Below, in pieces: positions 32,985 through 40,455 of a DNA stretch of 47,609 nt. Made by a program: the position numbers and the translations under genes. A model generated the notes under the pieces. The model had not been told where the DNA came from. It saw only the letters and a program-made list of their open reading frames with translations, and ran no database searches. The stretch is from Microbacterium sp. 5K110 (GTDB taxonomy: Bacteria; Actinomycetota; Actinomycetes; Actinomycetales; Microbacteriaceae). The stretch spans positions 1 through 47,609 of the forward strand of contig NZ_VBUM01000016.1 of assembly GCF_005774735.1 (NCBI RefSeq), given 5' to 3'. Every line of letters begins with the position of its first letter. Position 1 is the stretch's first letter.

Positions 32985-32994
32985 TCGGGCGCCT

Positions 32995-33396
32995 TCAGTG
33001 TCGCTCGCGCGGAGTTTCCACGGTCACGACGGTCGCCTTGACGGATGCCACGGCGAGGGCACCGGGAACGAGCGCGAGCTCCTCGGCGGCCTCGGCCGAC
33101 ATGAGCGAGACGACCCGGTGCGGCCCGCACTGCAGGTCGACCTGCGCCATGACGCCGTCGATGCGCACGCGCGTGACGATCCCGACGAAGCGGTTGCGAG
33201 CGCTCGAGGAGACGCCGGTGGGATCGTCGGGCTCGTCCGCGAGCGCGACGGCGCGGGCGGCGAGCGCCTCGCCGGGGATCTCGACGGGCGACGTCCCGGT
33301 CGTCGACAGCAGTCCCTGGTCGATCCACCGGCGCACGGTGTCGTCGCTGACCCCGAGCAGACCGGCGGCGGTCGCGATCCGGTACGTGGTCGTCAT
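32995..33396 (-). CDS. Molybdate-responsive regulator: HTH (MerR/excisionase-like) fused to TOBE (Mop)
   Basis: The product is 133 aa. Residues about 5-55 form a MerR/excisionase-like helix-turn-helix (RIATAAGLLGVSDDTVRRWIDQGLLS). Residues about 65-130 are a single TOBE/Mop domain (ARNRFVGIVTRVRIDGVMAQVDLQCGPHRVVSLMS), which binds molybdate or tungstate as an oligomer. It probably senses intracellular molybdate and controls modABC. The ATG has TAGCGT six bases upstream, so it is leaderless and starts 59 bp from divergent moaA. Confidence 0.88.
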   Translation of the reverse strand: MTTTYRIATAAGLLGVSDDTVRRWIDQGLLSTTGTSPVEIPGEALAARAVALADEPDDPTGVSSSARNRFVGIVTRVRIDGVMAQVDLQCGPHRVVSLMSAEAAEELALVPGALAVASVKATVVTVETPRERH

Positions 33397-33402
33397 GCCC
33401 CG

Positions 33403-33408
33403 ACGCTA
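33403..33408 (-). promoter_or_regulatory. -10 element (TAGCGT) of leaderless regulator mRNA
   Basis: On the minus strand TAGCGT is followed by six bases and the ATG at 33396. It is divergent from the moaA -10 at 33444-33449. Confidence 0.58.
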
Positions 33409-33443
33409 GCGCCCACGGCGGCCCCCGACGGCCCCGGCTCGCC

Positions 33444-33449
33444 TAGGCT
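33444..33449 (+). promoter_or_regulatory. -10 element (TAGGCT) of leaderless moaA mRNA
   Basis: TAGGCT is followed by six bases and the moaA ATG at 33456. No Shine-Dalgarno exists in the 59-bp gap. Confidence 0.6.
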
Positions 33450-33455
33450 CGATCC

Positions 33456-34511
33456 ATGGATGGCGTGCGCGAGACCGGGGCACCGCGCGACGGCGGGCTG
33501 CTCGACCGATTCGGTCGCGTCGCCCGCGATCTGCGCGTGTCGGTGATCGACAAGTGCAACCTGCGCTGCACGTACTGCATGCCGGCCGAGGGGCTTCCCT
33601 GGATGCCGCAGACGCAGCTCATGACCGGCGACGAGATCGCGCGGATCGTCCGGGTGGCCGTGCGCTCGCTCGGCGCCGAGGAGTTGCGGCTCACGGGCGG
33701 CGAACCTCTCGTGCGCAAGGATCTCGAAGACGTCATCGCCCGCATCCGTGCCGACAACCCCGACCTGCCGATCTCGATGACCACGAACGCCGTGGGGCTG
33801 GACCGCCGGGCGCAGGCCCTGAAGGACGCGGGGCTCACCCGTCTCAACGTCTCGCTCGACACCCTGCACCCCGAGACCTTCGCCGAGCTCACCCGCCGCC
33901 CCCACCTCGACAAGGTGCTCGCGGGACTCCAGGCGGCCCGCGCGGCGGGCCTCGGCCCCATCAAGATCAATGCGGTGCTGCTGCGCGGCATCAACGACAC
34001 CGAGATCGTTCCGCTCGTGGACTGGGCCGTGACGAACGGCTTCGAGATGCGCTTCATCGAGGACATGCCCCTCGACGGCGACCGGGCGTGGACCGAAACG
34101 CAGGTCGTGCCCGCGCGAGAGATCCGCGCCGCCCTCGAGCAGACGTTCGACCTCGCCGCCGACCCGCGCGGACGCGGGGCCGCCCCTGCCGAACGCTGGG
34201 AGGTGCGGCGTGCGGGCGACAGCACCCTCGCCGGGCACGTCGGCATCATCTCGTCGGTGACCGAGCCGTTCTGCGCGGCCTGCACGCGCACCCGCGTCAC
34301 CGCCGACGGGCGGATCCGTTCCTGCCTCTTCTCGCACGAAGAGACCGACCTGCTCACCGCGCTCCGCGACGGGGCGAGCGACGAGGACCTCGCGCAGATC
34401 TGGCGCGAGGCAATGTGGCGCAAGCCCCGCGCGCACGGCTCCGACCGCGTCGGCCTCGCGCGCGCCGATTTCATCCAGCCGGAGCGCACGATGAGCGCGA
34501 TCGGCGGATGA
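33456..34511 (+). CDS. moaA: GTP 3',8-cyclase
   Basis: The product is 351 aa, the radical-SAM enzyme that starts molybdopterin synthesis with MoaC. The N-terminal cluster motif is C34-x3-C38-x2-C41 (DKCNLRCTYCMP); the C-terminal cluster uses C273, C276 and C290 (FCAACTRTR and SCLFSHE). GGEPLVRKDL and the C-terminal double glycine (SAIGG) are conserved. It starts a tightly overlapping operon moaA-moeB-moeA-moaC-moaD. Confidence 0.96.
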   Translation: MDGVRETGAPRDGGLLDRFGRVARDLRVSVIDKCNLRCTYCMPAEGLPWMPQTQLMTGDEIARIVRVAVRSLGAEELRLTGGEPLVRKDLEDVIARIRADNPDLPISMTTNAVGLDRRAQALKDAGLTRLNVSLDTLHPETFAELTRRPHLDKVLAGLQAARAAGLGPIKINAVLLRGINDTEIVPLVDWAVTNGFEMRFIEDMPLDGDRAWTETQVVPAREIRAALEQTFDLAADPRGRGAAPAERWEVRRAGDSTLAGHVGIISSVTEPFCAACTRTRVTADGRIRSCLFSHEETDLLTALRDGASDEDLAQIWREAMWRKPRAHGSDRVGLARADFIQPERTMSAIGG

Positions 34512-35278
34512 GGCCGCTCGTCGACCCGGTGGCCTCGCTCGCCCCCGAAGAACTCATCCGCACCGCCCGGCACGCCGTCCTCTCCGGGATCGGCGAAGAG
34601 GGGCAGCGGCGTCTCGCCGCCGCGCGCATCGCCGTCGTCGGCGCGGGCGGCCTCGGCTCCCCCGTGCTGCTCGCCCTCGCCGCGGCCGGGATCGGCGAAC
34701 TCGTCGTGATCGACGACGATGTCGTCGAGCGCACCAATCTGCAGCGGCAGCTCCTCCACCGCGTCGACGACATCGGCATCCCCAAGACCACCTCCGCCGC
34801 CCGCGCGGTGCGCGATCTCTCCCCGCTCACCCGCGTCCGTGAGGAGAACCGCCGACTGACCCCCGACAACGCGCGGGAGCTCCTCGCCGGCGCGCACGTC
34901 GTCATCGACGGCAGCGACACGTTCGACACCCGCAGCGCCGTGGCCTCCGCCACCGACGAGCTCGGGATGCCGCTGGTGTGGGGCGCCGTGCAGGAGTGGT
35001 CCGCGCAAGTGACGGTGTTCTGGTCGCGGCCCCCCGCGGGGCACTCCCCCGTCGCCCTGTCCGACGTGTTCCCCGCGGACTCCGTCGGCGAGCCGCCCAC
35101 GTGCGCGCAGGTCGGGGTCCTGGGTTCGCTGTGCGTCCAGGTGGGCGGGCTCCTCGCGACCGAGGCGATCAAGCTCGTCACGGGCGCCGGCGATCCGCTC
35201 CTCGGGCGCATGGCGATCATCGACGCCCTGCGCGCCCGCCACGACATCGTCCCGCTCGTCGCCCGGAGGACCCCGTGA
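34508..35278 (+). CDS. moeB: ThiF-family adenylyltransferase, MoeB type
   Basis: The product is 256 aa. It adenylates the C-terminal glycine of MoaD before sulphur transfer. The nucleotide-binding motif is VVGAGGLGSPVLLALAAAGIG (about residues 42-62), followed by DDDVVERTNLQRQLLH and DGSDTFDTRSAV. There is no rhodanese domain and no clear zinc CxxC pairs like those of E. coli MoeB. It overlaps the moaA stop (ATGA). Confidence 0.92.
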   Translation: MRPLVDPVASLAPEELIRTARHAVLSGIGEEGQRRLAAARIAVVGAGGLGSPVLLALAAAGIGELVVIDDDVVERTNLQRQLLHRVDDIGIPKTTSAARAVRDLSPLTRVREENRRLTPDNARELLAGAHVVIDGSDTFDTRSAVASATDELGMPLVWGAVQEWSAQVTVFWSRPPAGHSPVALSDVFPADSVGEPPTCAQVGVLGSLCVQVGGLLATEAIKLVTGAGDPLLGRMAIIDALRARHDIVPLVARRTP

Positions 35279-36498
35279 CCGATCTGATCACCGTCGAAGA
35301 GCACCGCGCCCGTGTGCGGGCCGCCGTGACCGTGCTGCCCGTCGAGACGGTGCGCCTGGCCGACGCCGCGGGGCGGACGCTCGCCGCCGACGTCGGCGCC
35401 CGTCACGACCTCCCCGGCGACGACAACTCGTCGATGGACGGGTTCGCCGTGCGCTTCGCCGACGTCGAGCGGGCGGATGCCGCGCACCCGGTGTCGCTGC
35501 GGGTCGTCGGCGATCTGCCGGCGGGGTCGGCCGAGAACCCAAGCTTCGGTCCCGGCGAGGCCGTGCGCATCATGACGGGCGCACCGGTGCCGTCCGACGC
35601 CGACACGATCGTGCCGTTCGAGGACACCGCCGGAGGCCTCGCCGACTCCCTCGGCACCGTCGAGGTGCACCGCGCACCGTCCGCCGCGGGGGCGTTCATC
35701 CGTCGCCGCGGCGGAGACGTGCGCACCGGTGACGTCGTGCTGTCCGCGGGCGAGCGGCTCGGCCCCTTCGCTCTCTCGGCGGCCGCCGCCGCGGGCGTCC
35801 CCGAACTCGAGGTCCGCCGACGCCCCCGCGTCGCGGTCGTGTCGACCGGGAGCGAACTCGTCGCCCCCGGCGCCGTGCCGGGCCGCGGACAGACCCCCGA
35901 CTCGAACACGACGTTGCTCGCCTCCCTGGTCGCCGACGCCGACGCCGAGGTCACGGTCTTGGCATCCGTCCGGGACGACGCGAGCGCGATCGAGGCCGTG
36001 CTGGAGCACGCGGCCGACGCCGACGTCGTGGTCTTCAGCGGCGGAGTGAGCGCGGGCGCGTACGAGCCCGTCCGCCAGGCGCTGTCGGCGCGCATCGTGT
36101 TCTCCCGGGTGGCGATGCAGCCCGGCAAACCGCAGGCGTTCGGAGTCCTCGACGACGGCCGACTCGTGTTCGGACTGCCCGGCAACCCGGTGAGCGTCGC
36201 GGTGTCGTTCGAGGTGTTCGTGCGCCCGGCGCTCCTCGCGTTGCAGGGCCGCACGGTGACCGACCGACGGATCGCCCGACTCACGGCATCCGAGGCCTGG
36301 ACGACGCCGCCCGGTCGTCGCCAGTACCTCCCCGCGGTGATCGACCTCGTCGGCGGCACCGTGCGTCCCGCCACCGCCGGCGGATCCGGATCGCACCTCG
36401 CCGCCTCGCTCGCGCGTGCGGAGGCCTTCGCGATCGTGCCCGCCGAGGTGTCGACCGTCGCCGTCGGCGATCCCGTCGATGTCATGCTGATTCCATGA
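35275..36498 (+). CDS. moeA: Molybdopterin molybdenumtransferase
   Basis: The product is 407 aa. It inserts molybdate into adenylated molybdopterin. The order of motifs is standard: DNSSMDGFAVRF (about residues 44-55), VRIMTGAPVPSDADTIVPFED, RRRGGDVRTGD, VVSTGSELVAPG, SGGVSAGAYEPV and MQPGKPQAFGVL followed by GLPGNPVSVAVSFEVFVRPAL. CGGAGGA precedes the GTG start at 35275, which overlaps the moeB stop. Confidence 0.95.
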   Translation: MTDLITVEEHRARVRAAVTVLPVETVRLADAAGRTLAADVGARHDLPGDDNSSMDGFAVRFADVERADAAHPVSLRVVGDLPAGSAENPSFGPGEAVRIMTGAPVPSDADTIVPFEDTAGGLADSLGTVEVHRAPSAAGAFIRRRGGDVRTGDVVLSAGERLGPFALSAAAAAGVPELEVRRRPRVAVVSTGSELVAPGAVPGRGQTPDSNTTLLASLVADADAEVTVLASVRDDASAIEAVLEHAADADVVVFSGGVSAGAYEPVRQALSARIVFSRVAMQPGKPQAFGVLDDGRLVFGLPGNPVSVAVSFEVFVRPALLALQGRTVTDRRIARLTASEAWTTPPGRRQYLPAVIDLVGGTVRPATAGGSGSHLAASLARAEAFAIVPAEVSTVAVGDPVDVMLIP

Positions 36499-36974
36499 CC
36501 TTCACCCACCTGGATGCCGCGGGCCACGCCCGTATGGTCGACGTCACCGCCAAGCAGCCCACCGTCCGGACCGCCACCGCCCGCGGCTTCGTCCGCTGCG
36601 CCCCCGAGGTCGTCGCCGCCCTGCGCGACGGCACCGCGCCGAAGGGCGACGTGCTGGCCGTGGCGCGGATCTCCGGCATCCAGGCCGCGAAGTCCACGCC
36701 CGCGCTCCTTCCCCTCGCGCACGTCATCGGCGTGCACCGCGCCTCGGTCGATCTCGCGATCGTCGACGACGGCGTCGAGATCGAGGCGACCGTCGGCACC
36801 GCCGACCGCACGGGTGTCGAGATGGAGGCGCTCACGAGCGTCTCGGTCGCCGCGCTCGCGATCGTCGACATGGTGAAGGGCATGGACAAGGGCACGTTCA
36901 TCGAGAACGTGCGGATCGTGGCGAAGACCGGGGGCAAGTCCGGCGACTGGCACCGCCCGGGAGAGCCCGCGTGA
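36495..36974 (+). CDS. moaC: Cyclic pyranopterin monophosphate synthase
   Basis: The product is 159 aa. It converts the MoaA product to cyclic pyranopterin monophosphate. Conserved segments: ARMVDVTAKQPTVRTATARG, KSTPALLPLAHVIGVHRASVDL and GVEMEALTSVSVAALAIVDMVKGMDKG, which hold the substrate His and Lys residues. One usual position, the CHPL cysteine, reads L here (LLPLAH), a minor departure. It overlaps moeA (ATGA) and moaD (GTGA). Confidence 0.94.
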   Translation: MTFTHLDAAGHARMVDVTAKQPTVRTATARGFVRCAPEVVAALRDGTAPKGDVLAVARISGIQAAKSTPALLPLAHVIGVHRASVDLAIVDDGVEIEATVGTADRTGVEMEALTSVSVAALAIVDMVKGMDKGTFIENVRIVAKTGGKSGDWHRPGEPA

Positions 36975-37207
36975 GCGTGCGGGTGCGCTACTTCGCCGCC
37001 GCCGCCGACGCGGCGGGGACGGATGCCGAGGACCGCGACGAGCCGACCCTGCTCGCACTGCGCGCGGCGATCGTGGCCGACCACCCCGAGCTCGGCGGCA
37101 TCCTGGATCGCTGCGCGGTGCTCGTCGACGGCGAGCGTCGAGACGACGACGCTCCACTGGCCGGCGCGACCCACGTCGACGTGCTGCCGCCCTTCGCGGG
37201 CGGCTGA
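36971..37207 (+). CDS. moaD: Molybdopterin synthase sulfur carrier subunit
   Basis: The product is 78 aa, a ubiquitin-like protein that ends in the required Gly-Gly (PPFAGG). MoeB adenylates this end and it then carries the sulphur used by MoaE. It begins RVRYFAAAADAAGTDAEDRDEPTLLALRAAI, normal for the family. It is the last gene of the + strand Moco operon and shares a terminator hairpin with convergent moaE. Confidence 0.94.
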   Translation: MSVRVRYFAAAADAAGTDAEDRDEPTLLALRAAIVADHPELGGILDRCAVLVDGERRDDDAPLAGATHVDVLPPFAGG

Positions 37208-37224
37208 CCCGGGCTCAGCCGCCC
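37198..37224. terminator. Hairpin made of the moaD and moaE 3' ends
   Basis: GGGCGGCTGA (37198-37207), loop CCCGGGC, TCAGCCGCCC (37215-37224) is a perfect 10-bp stem. Each arm is the last Gly-Gly codons and TGA of one gene, so the hairpin is built entirely from coding and stop sequence and should stop both transcripts. Confidence 0.75.
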
Positions 37225-37643
37225 AGGCCCTTCCAGGCCGTCGTGCCGTCGGCCTCCACCTGTCGCTTCCACACCGGCAGGTCGGTCTTGATGGTCTCGA
37301 TGACCGTGCGGCAGACCTCGAAGGCGGCCGCGCGGTGGCCGGAGGCGACGGCGATGACCACCGCGGCCTCCCCCACGCTCAGCCGGCCGACGCGGTGGCT
37401 CACGGCGACGATCGCGTCGGTACCCTCGGCGGCCTGCTCGGCGAGGCGGTGCAGCGCCTGTTCGGCGTCGGGGTGCGCGCTGTACTCGAGCGCGACGACG
37501 GCGTCGGTCGCGTCCGGGTCGGTGTCGCGCACGCGGCCGACGAAGGTCGTGACGGCACCCGACGAGGAGTCCTCGACGGCGTCGAGGTGCGCGTCGAGGT
37601 CGAGCGGCACCTCGGACAGGCGGGCGATGCGGACGGCGCTCAT
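37215..37643 (-). CDS. moaE: Molybdopterin synthase catalytic subunit
   Basis: The product is 142 aa. With MoaD it inserts the two sulphurs that make molybdopterin. Features include GAVTTFVGRVRDTD (about residues 30-43), the LEYSAHPDAEQALHRL segment and HRVGRLSVGEAAVVIAVASGHRAAAFEVC, then the conserved Lys region ETIKTDLPVWKRQ. It ends Gly-Gly by chance of family (KGLGG). It overlaps the mog stop (ATGA) and is transcribed with it. Confidence 0.95.
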   Translation of the reverse strand: MSAVRIARLSEVPLDLDAHLDAVEDSSSGAVTTFVGRVRDTDPDATDAVVALEYSAHPDAEQALHRLAEQAAEGTDAIVAVSHRVGRLSVGEAAVVIAVASGHRAAAFEVCRTVIETIKTDLPVWKRQVEADGTTAWKGLGG

Positions 37644-38122
37644 GAGTGGTCTCCTCCGGCGAGCTGGTCGAGCACGTGCGGCGCGAGCTCGGCGAGGACG
37701 GCGATCCCGGATGCCACGGCCCGGGTCGAGCCCGGGAGGTTCACCACGAGCGTGCCCGGGTCGACGATCCCCGCGAGCCCGCGCGAGATCACCGACAGCG
37801 GGGTGTCGGTCAGTCCTCGGCGGCGGAGCTCCTCGGCGATGCCCGGAAGCTCGCGGTCGAGGACTCGAGCCGTGCCCTCGGGGGTGCGGTCGGTGGGGGC
37901 GATGCCGGTCCCGCCGGTCGTGACGACCAGGCCCGCTCCCATGGCGATCGCCGCACGCAGCGCGGCCTCCACGTTGTCGGCGCCGTCGGGGACGACGACC
38001 GCGTCGGCGCAATCGAACCCCGCGTCGCGCAACAGCGAGACGGTCAAGGGGCCCCCGCGGTCCTCGCGAAGCCCCGCGGCGGAGCGGTCGGAGACGGTGA
38101 TCACGCGAGCGGTGTGCGGCAC
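37640..38122 (-). CDS. mog: Molybdopterin adenylyltransferase (Mog/MoaB)
   Basis: The product is 160 aa. It adenylates molybdopterin before MoeA. TTGGTGIAPTDRTPEGT (about residues 68-84) and VNLPGSTRAVASGI are the family signatures. The GTG at 38122 has TAGGCT exactly six bases upstream (leaderless); the first three bases of this -10 are the stop codon of the upstream gene. It is followed by moaE. Confidence 0.92.
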   Translation of the reverse strand: MPHTARVITVSDRSAAGLREDRGGPLTVSLLRDAGFDCADAVVVPDGADNVEAALRAAIAMGAGLVVTTGGTGIAPTDRTPEGTARVLDRELPGIAEELRRRGLTDTPLSVISRGLAGIVDPGTLVVNLPGSTRAVASGIAVLAELAPHVLDQLAGGDHS

Positions 38123-38128
38123 CTCTTC

Positions 38129-38134
38129 AGCCTA
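38129..38134 (-). promoter_or_regulatory. -10 element (TAGGCT) of leaderless mog-moaE mRNA
   Basis: On the minus strand TAGGCT is followed by six bases and the GTG at 38122. Its TAG is also the stop codon of the SDR-DUF2867 gene. Confidence 0.6.
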
Positions 38135-39754
38135 GGCGTGCGCGTCGGAGCCCGAGGCGATCGTCTCGACCTCGGGGATCTCGGGCGCGATGCGTCCCGC
38201 CTTCGCCTTCGGCGCCAGATCGTCGCGCTGGACCGACTCGGCGGCCGCCGTGATGCGCCGGGCCATCCCGCTGAAGATCAAGCCGTGGAAAGGCAGGACC
38301 GAGAGCCAGTAGAGCCGCCCGGCGAGGCCGGTCGGAAAGAACAGTGCCCGCTGATCGAAGCGCGCGCCGCCGCCGTCGGGGCTCGCACGCAATTCGAGCC
38401 ACGCCCCGCCGGGCACCTTCATCTCGGCGCGCAGACGCAGGAGGTGCCCGGGCTCGATCGCCTCGACGCGCCAGAAGTCCAGGGCGTCGCCGACCGTCAC
38501 GATCGAGCGACTCCGGCGCCCGCGGGCCAGGCCCACGCCGCCGACCAGGCGATCCATCCACCCGCGGATGGCCCACAGCAGCGGCGAGGAGTACCAGCCG
38601 TTCTCGCCGCCGATGCCCTCGATGACCGACCACAACTGCTCGGGGCTGGCGCTCGTGCGCATCGTCCGCTCGTCGGTGTAGACGAGGCGACCGGCCCACT
38701 CGGGGTCGCTCGGCAGCGGGTCGCTCGGGGCACCGGAGACCTCGGCATCCTGCCAACTCGTCTCGATCGCGTCGTCGTTCAGGCGCCCGAGCGCGCGCTG
38801 GACGGCTTCGCGGTAGGGCATCAACCCGCCCTCGGGGCGCGGGATCAGGTCGTCGACCGCGCGGTCCTTCACGACGCAGTCGTTCTGCAGCGACTCGACC
38901 AGCGGACGCGCGATCGACTTCGGGATCGGGGTGACGAGATTGACCCAGTGCGAGGCCAGGCGCGGCGTCAGCACCGGCAGCGACGCGATCGCACGCTGGT
39001 GCAGACCCGCCTCGATCGCGTAGCCGTTCATCATCTGCCCGTAGCGCAGCACGTCGGGGCCGCCGATGTCGACGGCACGATTGACGTCGGGCGCGACGCG
39101 CGCCGCCCCGAGCAGGTAGTGCAGCACGTCACGCACCGCGATCGGCTGGATGTGGTTGCGCACCCACTTCGGCGCGGGCATGTAGGGCAGCACGTCGGTC
39201 AGATGGCGCACCATCTCGAACGACGCCGATCCCGAGCCGATGACGACGCCGGCCTGCAGGACGAGCGTGGGCACGCCGCTGGCGAGGAGGATGTCGCCGA
39301 CCTCGACGCGCGAGCGCAAGTGGGCCGAGAGGGGCGCGTCGTCGGGGTGGAGTCCGCCGAGGTAGACGATGCGCGCGGCCCCCGCCGCCGCGGCCGCCGT
39401 GGCGACCGTGCGGGCGGCCCGTCGATCGGTGTCTTCGAAGTCGCGCCCTCCGCCCATGGAGTGGATGAGGTAATACAGCACGTCGACGCCCTCGGCCGCG
39501 CGGGTCACCGCCGCCCGGTCGGTCGCATCGCCCTTGACCGTCTCGACCTCGTCTCCCCACGGGAAGGCCTCGACCCGGCGCGGATCGCGCGCGAGCACGC
39601 GCACCCGGTACCCGGCCGACAGAAGGCGCGGTACGAGCCGACCGCCGAGATACCCGGTCGCCCCGAGGACGAGGGCCCGCGGCGGTGACCCGTCGGCGCG
39701 AGGCTGCGCGACGAGCGCGGGTTCACGGCCGGTGGGGGCGGACAGCTCGCTCAT
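38132..39754 (-). CDS. SDR-family NAD(P)-binding protein fused to DUF2867
   Basis: The product is 540 aa. The N-terminal ~320 residues are an atypical SDR Rossmann domain (ALVLGATGYLGGRLVPRLLSAGYRVRVL, then YLIHSMGGGRDFE and GVPTLVLQAGVVIGSGSASFEMVRHLTDVLP). The C-terminal ~200 residues are DUF2867, a START-like fold (WSVIEGIGGENGWYSSPLLWAIRGWMDRLVGG, GDALDFWRVEAIEPGHLLRL, FPTGLAGRLYWLSVLPFHGLIF). The gene is common in actinobacteria and its role is unknown; a lipid or quinone-like ligand is often assumed for such folds. It is leaderless (TACCGT, six bases). Confidence 0.9.
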   Translation of the reverse strand: MSELSAPTGREPALVAQPRADGSPPRALVLGATGYLGGRLVPRLLSAGYRVRVLARDPRRVEAFPWGDEVETVKGDATDRAAVTRAAEGVDVLYYLIHSMGGGRDFEDTDRRAARTVATAAAAAGAARIVYLGGLHPDDAPLSAHLRSRVEVGDILLASGVPTLVLQAGVVIGSGSASFEMVRHLTDVLPYMPAPKWVRNHIQPIAVRDVLHYLLGAARVAPDVNRAVDIGGPDVLRYGQMMNGYAIEAGLHQRAIASLPVLTPRLASHWVNLVTPIPKSIARPLVESLQNDCVVKDRAVDDLIPRPEGGLMPYREAVQRALGRLNDDAIETSWQDAEVSGAPSDPLPSDPEWAGRLVYTDERTMRTSASPEQLWSVIEGIGGENGWYSSPLLWAIRGWMDRLVGGVGLARGRRSRSIVTVGDALDFWRVEAIEPGHLLRLRAEMKVPGGAWLELRASPDGGGARFDQRALFFPTGLAGRLYWLSVLPFHGLIFSGMARRITAAAESVQRDDLAPKAKAGRIAPEIPEVETIASGSDAHA

Positions 39755-39760
39755 GCCGAC

Positions 39761-39766
39761 ACGGTA
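39761..39766 (-). promoter_or_regulatory. -10 element (TACCGT) of leaderless SDR-DUF2867 mRNA
   Basis: On the minus strand TACCGT is followed by six bases and the ATG at 39754. It is divergent from the response-regulator promoter, 62 bp between starts. Confidence 0.58.
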
Positions 39767-39803
39767 CGCCCGGCCCCCGACATCGACGGGGGCTTGACGA
39801 CGC

Positions 39804-39809
39804 TAGGGT
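39804..39809 (+). promoter_or_regulatory. -10 element (TAGGGT) of leaderless response-regulator mRNA
   Basis: TAGGGT is followed by seven bases and the GTG at 39817. This favours the start at 39817 over the in-frame GTG at 39808, which lies inside the -10. Confidence 0.55.
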
Positions 39810-39816
39810 GAGGGCC

Positions 39817-40455
39817 GTGGAGACCGCGTGGGTGCGACGCGTGCTCGTCGTGGAGGATCAACCGGCGATGCGCGCGCTCTTGTGCGACATGCTCGCCCAT
39901 CGTGGGTTCGAGCCCACCGGTGCCGCCGACGCCGCCGAAGCCACGACCGCGTTCGCCGCGACCGACCCCGACGTCCTGCTCACCGACATCGACCTGGGCA
40001 CGCGTCCCTCCGGCGTGGAACTCGCGACGATGCTCACGGGGCTCGCGCCGCACCTGGCCGTGGTGTTCCTCAGCAGCTTCCCCCGGGCCGCGGCGGGGGC
40101 GGGCCGTGTCGGCCCCGAGGGAGCGGTGTTCGTCTCCAAACTCGACGTGACCAGCGCCGACGTCGTCGTGGAGGCCATCGAGGCGGCCCTCGCCGAGGCG
40201 ATCCCGCCGGCGCCGACGTCTCCCCGGCCGTCTCCTCTCGCGGGGCTCACGCGGCGGCAGATCGACGTGCTCGCGCTCGTTGCGCGCGGATGGTCGAACG
40301 CGCAGATCGCCCGTGAGCGCGGGACCACCACGCGCGCCGTCGAGCGTGCCGTGAGCCGCATCTTCGAGAGGTTGGCGCTGGGGTCCGACCCGGCGACGAA
40401 TCCCCGGGTGCGCGCGAGCGCGCTGTACCTGGCCGAATTCGGCTCCGCGCCGTGA
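39817..40455 (+). CDS. LuxR-type response regulator
   Basis: The product is 212 aa. The receiver has E13-D14 (VVEDQPAMR), phospho-acceptor D57 (VLLTDIDLG), a Ser-Ser at the usual Thr/Ser position (VFLSSFP) and a Lys (FVSKLD). The LuxR helix-turn-helix is LTRRQIDVLALVARGWSNAQIARERGTTTRAVERAVSRIFERL. Its stop overlaps the start of the sensor-like gene (GTGA), so the two are made together and are almost surely a pair. Confidence 0.9.
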   Translation: METAWVRRVLVVEDQPAMRALLCDMLAHRGFEPTGAADAAEATTAFAATDPDVLLTDIDLGTRPSGVELATMLTGLAPHLAVVFLSSFPRAAAGAGRVGPEGAVFVSKLDVTSADVVVEAIEAALAEAIPPAPTSPRPSPLAGLTRRQIDVLALVARGWSNAQIARERGTTTRAVERAVSRIFERLALGSDPATNPRVRASALYLAEFGSAP

